Shown: positions 30,025-42,432, counted from the first letter of the stretch. The stretch is 64,000 bases of DNA from Chaetoceros tenuissimus (GCA_021927905.1 BLLK01000047.1:1116001-1180000), one strand, 5' to 3'. Notes: generated by a model not told the origin, from the sequence alone. Numbers and translations are program-made.

Positions 30025-32855
30025 ATGCCTAAGAAGGAAGATGAAAAGATTAGACACGACACATCTAGAGTCGCTGTTGCACCGGAAGAATGTTCTGATA
30101 ACGATGTTGAGTGTGCAGAGGAATCTGTAGTTGCTAGTAGAGTCGTTCCAAGAGAAGAAGAAGCAGTTGCTAACCCTGCAGGCGTTTCTCCAGCATATAT
30201 ATCTCCAGCATATATCGATCTCTCCAAGGACATCGAAGAGAAAGATCATGAAGCATCTCCTCAAGCAAGAAGAAAAAGAATCAAATATTGCTTGGTGATT
30301 TCTTTTGCAGTTGTGTTTGGAATTATTGGTGCGACCATTGGAATAATTATTACAAGTAAGAAGCCGGTGTGCGAAAAGGAAAACAAAGAAGAAGAGCTTG
30401 GAAACGGTGTTTGCAATTCAGACTACAACACTAAAAATTGCGAGTGGGACGGTGGAGACTGTGATGAATGGAATAAGAAGGCAGAGAAGTACCCTGACTG
30501 TTTTGCCTATCCCTATCGTGGGTGGGGTGATGGATCTTGCGATTACAGATACAACACTGAAAGCTGCGGGTGGGATTTGGGTGATTGCGACTTGTACAAC
30601 TCTTTGATACATTGTGATGTTCCATATCCTGAGTATATTGGTGATGGAATCTGCCATATCGGTAGAGGATACAATACCGAAGCATGTGGTTTCGATGGTG
30701 GAGACTGTAAAGAGTTTTATGAGAAGTACCCTAATTGTACCTACGGAGAAGATTTCTACTTTGCTGAAACAGTTGGTGATGGAATTTGTGATACCAACTT
30801 CCTTAACCCTTTTCTGCCTAGCTGCTCAAAACTGCTCAATTTTTAGCGAATATCCTAAAATATTCAATATTTGACCAATTTGAGTAATTCCAATTACGTT
30901 ATCTTCCTTCTATATATGTGTTGGATGCGTGTGCAAAATAGAAATATTTTCATACATGTATTTGATGAGATATCATATACTTTCCATACACATTTTTCCA
31001 ATGACGTCCAGTCATGGGGTCAAAATGTCATACAAAAAACGTAATACAAAAAGTTGCTATTTTTTGGGGATGCGAATATATATGCATTACAAGGTGATAT
31101 GAATACATTTGATAGCTCAAAATCCTTCTCTGAACATTGTTGAAACGATATGAGTTGAGAGATATGGAACTTAGATGGGTTTTGAAGACGCTATAGAGCG
31201 ATTCCTACAGTCTATGAAATTTATCGCCAAAATCGAGATTTTTATGTTACACTGAGTAGATCTACAAATCGATCTAATAGCCAGAAAAATAAACAATGGT
31301 ACCATCTGACATGCTCAACTGATATAAGAATACCATTGTGATGATCTTCAATCAAATTCCTACTAAGAATAAGCATATTGTAAGTGATATAGACTCTTTC
31401 ATTGTCAACAGATGAGTGTTCTTTTCCAATCCCATTTGTCGTCTCATCTTCACAATTTGAGTATTCGATGGATTGACCAACAAGTTCCCCAGGTCTCGCT
31501 TCCAAATCATTCCTTAATACATCAAGTTCACCGGAAGGTACTGGGCATGTGGATTGTGCAACTCTGTCATCAGATACATAGCCTTAAGTACAATCATCGC
31601 TGAAACTGATCTCAGAACCACTCATCGTGCTATAACGGCGAATTTTGTTAGTAATTTCATATATACGAAAAAACTGACTTCACTACCTACTTACTGAGAA
31701 TATTTTGTATGTATATTTAAAATTTGGAAGAGATTGAAGTTTTCATTATGGATTTAGAGTAGTGTTTGTGTTAAGGATATGTTGTTGTTTTGTTCGTGAA
31801 TCGCTGATTTTTTGAGTCCCAACTGGGCAGAAAAGGGTTAAGCTGAATAATGAAGAATGCGGCTTCGAGGATGGAGACTGTGACGAGTTCAACGAAAAAT
31901 ATCCCAATTGCGAAGCATATGTAATCTCCAAAATTGGTGATGGACACTGCGATGGAGGAGAATACAACACAGAAGAATGTGGCTTCGATGGTGGAGACTG
32001 CACCGAATTCAATCTGAAATATCCAAACTGTTTGGTGTACCTGAAGTCATTGGTGATGGACATTGCGATGGAGGAGAATATAACACAGAAGCATGTGGCT
32101 TCGATGGTGGAGACTGTAATGAGTTTAATAAGAAATATCCAAACTGTGATGTTAATAGCCCAGAAAGAGTTGGCGATGAACGCTGCAATGGAGGAGAATA
32201 CAACACAGAAGCATGTGGCTTCGATGGTGGAGACTGCATTGAGTTCAATGAGAAATATCCAAACTGTTCAGCTTTCATTGTCGATAATATTGGCGATGGA
32301 GAGTGCGATGGAGAAGAATATAACACAGAAGCATGTGGCTTCGATGGTGGGGATTGCACCGAGTTCAATGAGAAATATCCAGATTGTGATGTCGATGATC
32401 CTGACTGGATTGGTGATGGACAGTGCGATGGAGGACCATACAACACAGAAGCATGTGGCTTTGATGGTGGAGACTGCATTGAGTTCAATGAGAAATATCC
32501 AGATTGTTATGTTGATGATCCTGACTGGATTGGTGATGGAGAGTGCGATAAATGGGGAGAATACAACACAGAGGAATGTGGCTTCGATGGTGGAGACTGC
32601 GCAGAGTTCAATGAGAAATATCCAGATTGTGATGTCGATGACAAATATTTGCTTGGCGATGGAAAGTGCCATGGAGGGGAATACAACACAGAGGCATGTG
32701 ATTTCGATGGTGGGGACTGCGCCGAGTTCAATGAGAAATATCCAGATTGTGATGTTAACAATCCTTACTTGATTGGCGATGGAGAGTGCCAAAATTACAT
32801 GGACAAGTACATGACTGCTGAATGCGGATACGATGGTGGAGACTGTCTTGATTAA
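30025..32855 (+). pseudogene. LNR receptor-like protein, copy 2, interrupted by a piggyBac-type element
   Basis: The N-terminal part (30025-30806) closely copies the first LNR gene: the acidic tail with [20 protein letters not shown], the RRKRIK-flanked span and the first LNR units. It is cut at a TTAA by a 1,031-bp element (30807-31837). Behind the element the coding sequence resumes in register at 31842 ([13 protein letters not shown], matching [13 protein letters not shown] in copy 1). A further frameshift lies near 32025-32035, between the NLKYPNC unit and VIGDGHCDGG, after which about seven LNRs run to the stop at 32853. Before these events it would have been a type II LNR protein like its neighbour. 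Unless the element is removed the product is a 273-aa truncated membrane protein. Confidence 0.75.
30807..31837. mobile_element. non-autonomous piggyBac-type DNA transposon with TTAA target duplication
   Basis: 1,031 bp flanked on both sides by TTAA (30803-30806 and 31838-31841). Terminal inverted repeats start CCCTTTTCTGCC and, read inward from the right end, are identical for 12 bp and similar for 18 bp (TAGCTG versus CAGTTG). CCC..GGG termini and TTAA duplications are the hallmark of piggyBac. On the minus strand 31242-31505 encodes a peptide (RWYHCLFFWLLDRFV preceded by YNMLILSRNL) that looks like the end of a piggyBac transposase. The rest of the transposase is absent, so the copy is a deletion derivative that would need a transposase in trans. 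Both TTAA copies and 12 bp of ends are perfect, so the insertion looks young. Confidence 0.85.
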
Positions 32856-33632
32856 ATTTGGAATTTTTTTATGTGTGATGAATGATTTATGTTTGAGTTA
32901 ATACTACAAGCATGTACATGTTGAATGATGAGATATTTTAGATGTTTGGAATAATGAGCTGATAAAGATAACAACAAAAATACATCTGAATATCATCTAG
33001 TACCTTCCGTACTTGATCATGGATGTAAATTAGACATGTGCGTGGTACTGCTATGCTATCAGCTATCAATCTCTCTAAGTTGATTCATTCGCCAAAGAGG
33101 AATCAAAGATTCTTTTCGAGGTGATGGCGTCACCTCTTTTCTCAGTGTCGCAAAAGACTCTTTTAGTCTTCTTTCCTTCTCTTGACACTTCTGACACCAA
33201 CTTTGCGACTTTCCAAAATCAAGTAGCTTCTATGTAAACAATTTGGAATTTTGTTTATTTGTAAAGCACGACCTTACGAAGTAGCCGTGCAATTCTTTAT
33301 AGATGAGTACTATAATAGATGTAGTCATATTATATTGATGTACAAGGTAAAAGTAATGAAAGTAGTGAGAAAGAGGGATTAGTCGACATGATGCATGATG
33401 AGTGTGCAGAGCATATGTAGGTCATTGGATATACTTGACACTTGACAAAGGCTAAAATATCGAGTATCTACATGATACGGTTTCCAGCATCCTCTCTTCT
33501 AAGAAGATCGCAAAACCATGAGCCAAAAATGAGATGGCCAATGAATGTTCCAAAGCTAATGATACACTTTACAATTCAATAGAATATCACATTCATATCA
33601 ATTCATAGAGTCATCATTTCTATTGTATCATC
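32856..33632. other. intergenic: duplicated LNR 3' flank and STI1 promoter
   Basis: About 780 AT-rich bases. 33176-33480 has a diverged copy at 29407-29670. The 100 bp before 33633 form the STI1 leader. No other feature seen. Confidence 0.5.
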
Positions 33633-35475
33633 ATGACCACTGCAGAAGAGGTAAGCCAAAGAAATTGATTTTTGAAAATTTAGCAGCAGCCTTTATTTTC
33701 TCTGAGTACTTTGTCTCACATATCTTATTACCTCTTTATTACAGCACAAAGCCAATGGAAACAAAGCCCTCATGGCTAAAAACTTTAGCGAGGCAATTCA
33801 ACACTACACAAACGCCATCAACCTCGACGGAGCAAATCACGTATACTACTCCAACAGAAGTGCAGCTTACCTCTCCAAAAACGACGCAGTCAACGCACTC
33901 GAAGATGCAAATGCATGCATCGGACTCAACCCTGATTTTGCAAAAGGATACTCACGCAAGGGTGCAGCATTACACGCTCTGAAAAGATTCAATGACTCAA
34001 TTGCAGCATATGAAGAAGGACTTGAAAAGTTTCCAAATGATGCTGGATTGCAAAAGGGATTGGAAGCTGCGAAAAAGGCCAAGGAAGGTCCTGCTCCTTC
34101 TTCTTCTGCGGGGGGTATGCCACCTGGGATGGCGGGATTATTCGGACCTGAAATGATGGCGAAAATTGCGTTAGATCCAAAATTACGGGGATATATGTCA
34201 GATCCGGAGTTTATGACCAAGTTGAATACTTTGCAAAAGGATCCTAATCAGCTTCCGAATATGTTGGGTGATCCTAGAATTATGGAAGTATTCCAAGTTA
34301 TTTTGGGACAACAGGGTATGTCTATGAAGACTGGTGATGAATTTCGTAAAGAGCAAGAAGAAAAGATGGCAGAAAAGGAAGCTCCGAAACCTGCTCCGAA
34401 AAAGGAACCGGAGCCAGAACCTATGGAAGTCGAAGAAGAAGAAGAAGATTTGTCGGCTTTGTCACCGGAAGAACGTAAAGTCAAGGAGGATCAAAAGGCA
34501 GCACTTGCAGCAAAAGCAAAGGGTAATGAATTGTTCAAGAATAAAAAGTTTGATGAAGCTCTTGCTGCATACGATGAAGCAATTGCTTTAGATCCAACCA
34601 GTATGACTTTTATCAACAATAAGGCTGCTGTATACTTTAATACCAAGAAATATGATGAATGTATCAAGGCATGTCAAGAAGCGGTAGAAGTTGGACAAGC
34701 AAATATGGCTCCGTTTGAAGATAGAGCAAAGGCACTCACCAGAGCAGCAAAGGCTTATGAGAAAAAGGGAGATCTTGCATCGGCAATTGACATGTGTAAC
34801 AAGAGTCTTTTGGAACATCATGATAGAGCTACCCAGAGACTTATGAAAAATATGGAATTGAAAAAGAGACAAGCTGATAAACTTGCTTATCAAGATGATG
34901 ATAAGGCTGAAGAAGCAAAGCAAGAAGGAAATAATCACTTCCGTAATAAGGAGTTTGGAAAGGCTGTAGAATGCTATGAAGAAGCTGTCAAACGTGCACC
35001 AAAGAATGCAACCATTCGTAACAACCTTGCTGCTGCTCTTTGTAAAATTATGGACTTTAATGGAGCAAAGCGTGAGATTGAAGTTGCACTTGACCTTGAT
35101 GATAAGTATGTAAAGGCATGGGCTAGAAAGGGAGATATTGAAGTACTCATGAAGGAGAATCATAAAGCTTTGGACTCATACAAGAAGGGACTTTCTCTTG
35201 ATCCAAGTAATGCTGCATGCAAAGAAGGAGTACGTAAGGTGACTGCTATGATCAACTATGGGGCTGCAAATATGACTGAAGAAGAGAGAAAAGAGAGAGC
35301 TGCACACGCAATGGCTGATCCAGAGATTCAAGCTATTCTACAAGATCCTGTTGTGAACCAAGTTTTGAGAGACTTCAATGAAAACCCAAATGCTGCTAAC
35401 CAAGCAATGGCTGATCCTGTCATGAGAGGAAAGATTGAAAAGTTGATTGCTGCTGGAATTATTCAAACTGCATAA
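33633..35475 (+). CDS. STI1: Hsp70-Hsp90 organising co-chaperone (STI1/HOP)
   Basis: Two exons: a six-codon first exon (MTTAEE, 33633-33650) and 33745-35475, across a 94-nt intron (GTAAGC...TTACAG); the product is 582 aa. The order is TPR1 (HKANGNKALMAKNFSEAI, with the K..N..R clamp residues that hold the EEVD tail), a Pro/Gly linker, the first DP/STI1 domain (about 130-200), an acidic KEPEPEPMEVEEEEED stretch, TPR2A (KGNELFKNKKFDEAL), TPR2B (EGNNHFRNKEFGKAVECYEEA) and the C-terminal DP2 domain (DPEIQAILQDPVVNQVL). This is the complete canonical HOP layout. It transfers client proteins from Hsp70 to Hsp90 in the cytosol. Confidence 0.95.
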
Positions 35476-35785
35476 TTTTAGGAAATAATGTAAAAAATTC
35501 TAGGGCTCGTTTTTCAAGAACAATCTATATTTGTAGAACTACGACTTTTGAAGTGTTCCTCCTCGTACAAGCCTTCGTAGAATTATCCAAATTTTGACTC
35601 CGGCTAAAATGGTAGTCTCATTCCAACGGCTCAGAACAGATTTTCCATGTCGCGTTCGTGTCACCTCGAGATTCTCCATTTATTTTGTAGTACTCTTCTC
35701 CAAATTCCAATCAACAGATACAGGAAGGAGATCAATTAATTATAGAATTGTTTTTACAATCTACCATAAATCTATATTCTACACT

Positions 35786-36685
35786 ATGAACGATAGTGAC
35801 TCAGATCTACAACTGATCCTAGCATTGAATCTAAAGTGCCGTGAGTTGAAAAAGCCAGCAGCTCAGGGATTTCACTTACTAGATACATCTGACAACAAAA
35901 AGATTTCAGCAAAAGAAGTCAAAGTCGGATTGAGCAAATGTGGAAAGGATGTATCTGTCGATAGAGCAAAGAAGCTCATTTCTCACTTTGTTCCTCCTGG
36001 AGGACAGATGAATCATAGCCAGTATGTCCGATTCATCACCTCGATTCCTAAGCCTGTCCTTGTATATTGGCCTGTGCATGGAAGATCAGACTTTTGTCAA
36101 GCCATGTTGGTAGCGGGCAATGTAACATATGAACTTGATACAGATACAGCTAACTCTTGGCCTGCTGCAAAAGAAGAAACTCCTTTTGGACAGATTCCTG
36201 TGCTTCACCATGGTGATATGACTATTGGTCAAGGAGGAGCAATCAATAGATATTGTGCGAAGCTAGCTGGTCTTTATCCAAGTGGAGTGGTGGAACAGGC
36301 TACTTGTGATATGTACTTGGAGCAAATCATGGACATCTTTAGTGGAATTTTCAAAGCCTATAATGAAACTGACAAAGATACAAAGATTGAAAAGTGGAAG
36401 ATGCTTGAGACAGAGTTTTTACCAAAGAATTTCAAACTATTGGAGAAGAACTTGGTAGCTAGTGGGAAGCCATTCCTTGGTGGAGATGAAATAAATGCTG
36501 CAGATGTTGCTTTCTTTGCTCTATATGGTATTTACTCAAAGGCATCACTAGATATGAGTATTGCCATGGCAGATTGTCCTAAACTACAAGAGGCATACGA
36601 TGCTACTTGCAAGTTTGGAGGGTTACCTAATTTCCCAAAACGCTATCTTTACTTTAGCTCTGATCCAAGCAACCCTGCTTTCTAA
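35786..36685 (+). CDS. glutathione S-transferase with an N-terminal EF-hand-like domain
   Basis: 299 aa from the ATG at 35786; the frame is open back to 35594 but that 64-residue extension lacks family support and overlaps likely leader. Residues ~1-85 form a helix-loop-helix pair with LLDTSDNKKISAKEVKVGL, an EF-hand-type loop (D-T-S-D-N-K-K-I-S), and a second half (VSVDRAKKLISHF..GGQMNHSQYVRFI). Next is a GST: VLVYWPVHGRSDFCQAML (sigma-like catalytic Tyr in VYW), PFGQIPVLHHGD with the cis-Pro, the GGAINRYCAKL helix, and a C-terminal all-helical domain with FLGGDEINAADVAFFALYG. Calcium binding is inferred, since the second loop looks degenerate. Confidence 0.82.
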   Translation: MNDSDSDLQLILALNLKCRELKKPAAQGFHLLDTSDNKKISAKEVKVGLSKCGKDVSVDRAKKLISHFVPPGGQMNHSQYVRFITSIPKPVLVYWPVHGRSDFCQAMLVAGNVTYELDTDTANSWPAAKEETPFGQIPVLHHGDMTIGQGGAINRYCAKLAGLYPSGVVEQATCDMYLEQIMDIFSGIFKAYNETDKDTKIEKWKMLETEFLPKNFKLLEKNLVASGKPFLGGDEINAADVAFFALYGIYSKASLDMSIAMADCPKLQEAYDATCKFGGLPNFPKRYLYFSSDPSNPAF

Positions 36686-37067
36686 GATTGTAAGTCAAGC
36701 TCTCTTGTCGGGATGGTTTACTTTATCAGAAACTCTGTGTACGGTACCATCGGGAGTATGTTCATGTTCGTATCTTAAAGGCAAAATATATGTTTCATAA
36801 TAACAGATTTCTCTCAATGAATAGAATTACAATGCATTTTTTATGCTTGGCTTTATGTTTACAATAGCTCCTCTTTGGTTTTTCTTTGCATACAAAAGAG
36901 TGTCTTCACTACGGTTAAAAGGGAGGTTGAGAAGTCCCAATGTCTGACGTGACTCCGATCGCCACGTACGTACCTATACGTAAATGCGAAGGGTATCTTA
37001 TTCTTTACGAGTAAACCTCTCTATGACTTGTGCAAACTTTCCCACAATGTGCATAAAATATCTGAAT
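36686..37067. other. intergenic, nothing recognised
   Basis: About 380 bases between two plus-strand genes; contains ACGTACGTAC-type runs but no supported feature. Confidence 0.4.
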
Positions 37068-38211
37068 ATGTTTTTGAAGAGTAAGCTCCTTTTCTCCTTT
37101 CTGCTAGCAGCTGTATTGCCAGCTCTGACAGTAGGCACTGCTGTGAATCCAATCATCTTGGCTACTCGTAAGGTCACCACTCCAATTGGATTTGTAGTCA
37201 GTAAAGCATTTTCCATTCCAAACAAGATTATTTTCCATAGTTTTCTAGGATCGGATCTTCCGAAAAACTATGAGAGTCTTTCGGCAAAAGAGAAAATCAA
37301 TCTTCTATGGGGAAAATGCATAGAAGATAGAACTACTGTTGGACATACTCCCAATAGTAAAGCTCTTCCAGTTTTCTTCAGAGACATGAATGATGTATTT
37401 GATCATTGTTCGGATGAAAGACCGTGGAGAGGAAATAAACCAATCCATGGATCTGGATATATCTGCAAAGCTAAATTTGTTGCTTCCCCATCTGAATACA
37501 CTGGTCTATTTAAGGGCTGTGATAATCTTATCATTCGCTCTGCTCCAGTAAGTAGAATTGTGAAAACTAATTGAGGCATGCATCAATCCTATGCATATCT
37601 AACTCTTGTAATGGTACGTCTAGGGACTTCCTCCAACTAAAATGCTGTTAAGTGGAGTTTCAATCAAGTTCCTACGCGACAAGGTGCACTCTGGAAACGT
37701 CTTGGCTTTGAGAAAGATTGGAACAAACAAGGATAACTTCAACTGGTTCGATGGGATGAAATCTATGCTGGCTTCGCCTATCACACCTCCTATTGGAACT
37801 TTGCTTGGAATGAAGTTTCGCACTGCGAAGACGAGTTTTGATACTGATCTTAGTATTTCGGACATGAGCGACTATGATCAAAAGGGTATGAAAGAATCTA
37901 ATCCTATGTTCCCTCACGAGGTACTTTTGAAACCAAGTACCTCAAAGTTTGAAAATCTCAGATTTGAAGAGTTCGAGAATATCAAGGCAGGATCAAAGCT
38001 TTATGATGTGTTTGCTAAAAAAACTGAAGCCTCTCCTGAGGTCTTAATCGGATCCATTACGACTACCTCTGAGCAGACTTTATCACGCTGGGGAGATAAA
38101 AAGTTGTTCTTCCAACACCAGCGTAGAGAAGATGATCTCAAGAGAGTAAAAGAGATGAACAAGCAGGCTAAGGTTAAGGGAGGTGCTTCTAGATGCCCTT
38201 TTTCTCATTGA
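37068..38211 (+). CDS. secreted or ER protein of unknown function, two exons
   Basis: Exons 37068-37547 and 37624-38211 join in phase 0 across a 76-nt intron (GTAAGT...GTCTAG). I prefer the Met at 37068, which opens a good signal peptide (MFLKSKLLFSFLLAAVLPAL); an upstream in-frame Met at 36984 adds 28 residues. The product is 355 aa. The motifs NLLWGKCIEDRTTVGHTPNSK, GLFKGCDNLIIRSAP, then GVSIKFLRDKVHSGN recall a conserved protist family with a catalase-like core, but I cannot confirm heme ligands. No membrane anchor follows the signal peptide. Confidence 0.7.
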
Positions 38212-38478
38212 TGATATTCTTTGCAGCCATTCATCTACAAATAATAGAAGGATAATGTATGGGATTTCGTCATGCTGACATGCGAGATGAATTGAATTAG
38301 ACCTGGATACTTGTACGGTAATCATAATCTATTCCTAATAAAATTCTTCATTCCCACAACATCGATATTCTATTCCTATTTCTATTCATAATGTATTCCT
38401 ATCCTTACACAAACGTTGAGCAAATACATGTTACTAATGAGAAAGTAAAAGAATACACGCCTTATTTTATTCGAAACA

Positions 38479-41400
38479 ATGGACTGCTGTTCGATATGTT
38501 TGGACGAAGAAGAGAGCCTGACTTTTAAGTGCTCAAGTATCTCATGCAAATATCAGCTATGTACGACATGCATTAAACATGCATTTAATGATCATAGTGG
38601 GACCAACGCCTCTAACTGCCATTTCTGCGGAAGTCCATCGGCAATGGCAATGATATCATCTCTATGTGGGGAAGGTGCAATTAAGGCAGTTGAACAAAAG
38701 TTACGAAGTTCTCTGGAATTTGAGTACAATGAAAAATTAGCCAAAAAGAAGGATAACGAACGATTGGCAAATACAAGACAGATAAAAGCAAGGCAAATCT
38801 TCAACAGAATTACCGAGGATATTAATCTGAAGTGCCCTAGGTGCAGCACAGTTTTTCATGATTATGATGGATGCAATGCTCTTAAGTGTCGTGTGGATTC
38901 GTGTAATGCTGCTTTCTGTGCAATCTGCTTACATGACTGCGGAGATAATGCCCATCCTCATGTTCGAGAGAAGCATGGAAATGTATTTGATAAAAAGGCT
39001 TTTACGAGCAGTGTAATCAAGAGAGAAAAAGCAATCATTGATAAGCATCTTGAATCCCTCGTGAACGAACCATCTGATCTTGTCCTTATGGTGAAGAATC
39101 ATATTGAGAAGGCAGAGCTGGGTAAACAGAAAGGACAATCTAAAAACTCAGATCGAACCAAGAGTGAAAAATTTCTTTCCCGAGCGAAAAGAGACTTGTT
39201 CCAAACAGTAAAGCTTGATCGTCTTTCTATACTCAGTAATCCCGATGAATACAAGACAAGAAACTTTAGAATTTATTCAGAAAAGCTAAATGCAAGGAGC
39301 TCCATTCCAACTGATTTCAGAGTTTCTCTTATCCATCAATATGGTTCTACATATGCTCTGAAGATCGTTGGAAGAGATAATATGGGGAATCGTGTCCCCC
39401 TTGACCTCAATGATTTGAGTGATTTCGATAGAAATGGGCCGAAGGTAGAGGCACTTTCGAATTTGAAGCAAGGCATAAAATGTGCAGTTGTAGCATTTGA
39501 AGGCCATAAGAGACTGTATCAAACAGGTAGTGTAAAACCAGCTAAGGATGAGCAGTTGCAAGATCATCAAGTATCTCTATCTCTGAAATCAGTGAACGAG
39601 GATGGGAGTGTTGACATAGAGACTAATTTCTATGGTGAGGAGTTTGTTGTCCTTGGTCTCAATCCTAACCAACGCATGGTTTTGCTGGAAAAGCATGTAC
39701 AAGACTCTCAAGCTGATACCTTGCTTTTTCCATCTCTACGTCATCTCGTAGGTGATGGTAGTCCAAAGACTATACTTGATCAACTTTCTACAGGGATTCC
39801 AGATACCTTTTTCGACTTAAACAAAGAGCAACAGAGTGTAGCCCATCCATTGCTTTTAAAAAGTGCGAGGGAAGTTGCCGGTCCACCAGTAAGTTACCTA
39901 GACTGCAAATTTCTTTGATACATTAGTTTTACGAAGATAATAACATAAAAATCTTCTATCGCTTGCAGGGTACTGGGAAGACAAAAACAATTGTAGAGTT
40001 GGTTAAAGCACTACTGGAGACAACAGACAAGGAAATTATTGTTCTCTCGGAAAGAAATGGAGCTATCAATGCTATCGCAGAGAAGTTTTGTGATGTGGCT
40101 TTGAAGAAGGTGACAAAGCAAAAAGGGAAAGGACCCTTCTACGAGGTAGTGGACATGCAAGTATGGTTATCTTTGATAACATATGGTTCCGCAGATGGTA
40201 TGGGATTGGCAACAAAATTGTTCACTATAGAAGAGAAGTTGAAGTGAGTATGCATTTTCATTCTCATAAGTACAACCGTCATTTGTCTCTCTATCTAACC
40301 CTGGGTGCGCAGACTTCATCCGGAAATTGTTGAACTCACAGAGAAAGTTAGTCGCTTTAGCTCAGCATCCATGCATTTGGTGAGAACAATGAAGTCAAGA
40401 CTTTCCACAGCAGTACTTGCCTTTGGCTTGGAATTCAATGAAAGGAATGCTAATGAGAGAAGTGAAGGAATTCTTGAGGATAAAGTAGTTCTTATGTCTC
40501 CTCTTCAAATCATTCGTTACATCCAAAGTATGGCCAACGACATTAGTACTAGCTTGAACGAAAAGCTATCTGAGAAACAAGTTGATTCAATTGTGTCTAA
40601 TTATGGCACTGTTCTAAATAGACTAATAGAAGTACGTCCAGATCCTGAAAAAGAGATTTCATCATGGAATGCAAAGCTTGCACAGAGCAAACTCGAGTAT
40701 CTTAAAAACCTCTTTCAAGAGGTTTTGAGTGAAGATATTTTTGACGAAACAAATGCAAATGAACTCTGTGATAAGCGTTCCAGTGCCGAGCATGACCTCA
40801 GGAAGACTAAAGAGAGATTGAAAATAGACTTACCAGATAAGGGACGCCTATTTATGTCAACTATTGGCTCATCTCACAAAATTTCGACGATGAAAGAGAG
40901 AGAACTTGAAGATCAGATGGACCTTCTTTCTCTTGAAGACTCTTCTGCGAAAGAAACGGTTGTGATCTTTGATGAAGCTGGATGTATCCCATCGTTTGAG
41001 TTACTAGGTTTGTCAAGACTAGGTCGTGATATCCAATCAATAGTTCTTGTCGGTGATAAGAATCAGCTCCCACCTTACAACCCTTCAAACAATAGCAATG
41101 TATCCAAGACAAAGAATCGTAGAGGCAATAACTTTGTCCAGAACGAAAACAATGATAGCTTGAAGAGCCTCCTTGATGTGAGCAATATGTCTATGATTGA
41201 CGAAAAGATTCTTCTGAAGACTCAGTATAGAGTTCCAAAAGATATTGCTGATTTACTCAATGTCCACGTCTACAAAGGGGATTATATTACCTGTCCAAAT
41301 TCTCCAGTACCAGCTAGGGGATTAAATATTGTGCATTGCATGGAGGACTACAGCGAGAATCGTAAGTATATCAATCTTTGGGAGGTTGACAAAGCTCTTT

Positions 41401-41830
41401 CTCTATTCTATAAGTTGAAAAGAGATGCTAGTGTTGCAAACATTTTGATTATTACTCCGGTGAGTACAGAATAATATTTGTTCAACCAAAGATACCGTTC
41501 AAGAATCTTAACCTCTTTGAGTAGTACAAAAAGCAGCAAAGAGAGTTACAACATCGATTCAAGAAAGAAGTCGAGGAAAAAGAAATCCCAACAATCTTGA
41601 CTATTGATCAATGCCAAGGACAAGAAGCAGACGCTGTCATCTTAAGCATGGTACAAAAGCCAACAAAGTTCCTCACGAAATGCCGTCTTAATGTGGCTAT
41701 TTCGAGAGTAAGAAAGAAGCTTTATGTATTGATCGATACGCATAAATTGCGAGACGCGTGTGAAAATCATTCATGGGAAACAGCACTTTTCGCTAGAGCT
41801 TTGCTTAGCGACTATGATCCTACAGGCTAA
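38479..41830 (+). CDS. TRIAD/IBR-like zinc module fused to an SF1 (UPF1-like) helicase
   Basis: Four exons joined in phase: 38479-39888, 39969-40243, 40313-41459, 41525-41830 (introns 80, 69 and 65 nt); 1,045 aa. The N-terminus has a RING-like set (CCSICLDEEE, CKYQLCTTCIKH, CHFCG) and an IBR-like set (CPRCSTVFHDYDGCNALKC, CNAAFCAICLHDC), as in TRIAD ubiquitin ligases. The helicase has Walker A GPPGTGKT at 468-475, DEAG at 782-785, GDKNQLPP at about 809, TQYRVP, DQCQGQEAD at about 972 and LNVAISRVRKKLYV. The first intron falls inside Walker A, between GPP and GTGKT. The SF1B/UPF1-like class suggests RNA or DNA unwinding; a catalytic TRIAD Cys is not certain, so ligase activity is inference. 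Confidence 0.85.
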
Positions 41831-42432
41831 ATGAACAAACTGCAGCCGTGATGGATGGGTTCAAAGTCAATTTCTAATTTTTCTAGTCTATCTTGTTGCT
41901 CGTAAGATAAATGAATTCATAATACATTTCTCTATTGTAAGAAGCAGCGTTGTCGATAAAGCATGCTGCTCAGAAATAACTTTCCCGTAATAATGAACTT
42001 CAACGAGGCTTTGCTCATGATCAACGTTTTCTGAATCTTTTCGAAAAGTGAGAGCTTGGTGCTACACTATTGTAGAATTATCCACACACGAACTTCGATG
42101 TATTGCTGACGTTTTTCTTCTTTTTGTATACCTAGATATTAAACTTTTACATTAACCAAAGCTGCAGTTATCGCCCTATTCATCTTACTTTAACTTTTCC
42201 TTTTCTATTTTTTGTTGATAGTTCAATTACTTGTACAATTTGCTATAGATGAATTATTCACTCCATCTTCTTCAGTATACGCATTTGAATCAATGCTGAA
42301 AGCAACCACAGACCCTTTTGCATATGATTGCTAAAAACGGCTTCTTATCCAGCCTCAAACATTCTTTAAAATGTTGTTCCTAGAACCAATTAGATGCTAC
42401 AATCGGTTTCAACGACGGGGTATGACCGTATA
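41831..42432. other. intergenic between convergent genes, nothing recognised
   Basis: About 600 AT-rich bases between the 3' ends of the helicase and the first RING gene. Confidence 0.5.

Noticed and set aside
32009-32792. Further minus-strand and shifted frames in the second LNR gene
   Set aside because: The same repeat-driven artefact; no independent coding signal.
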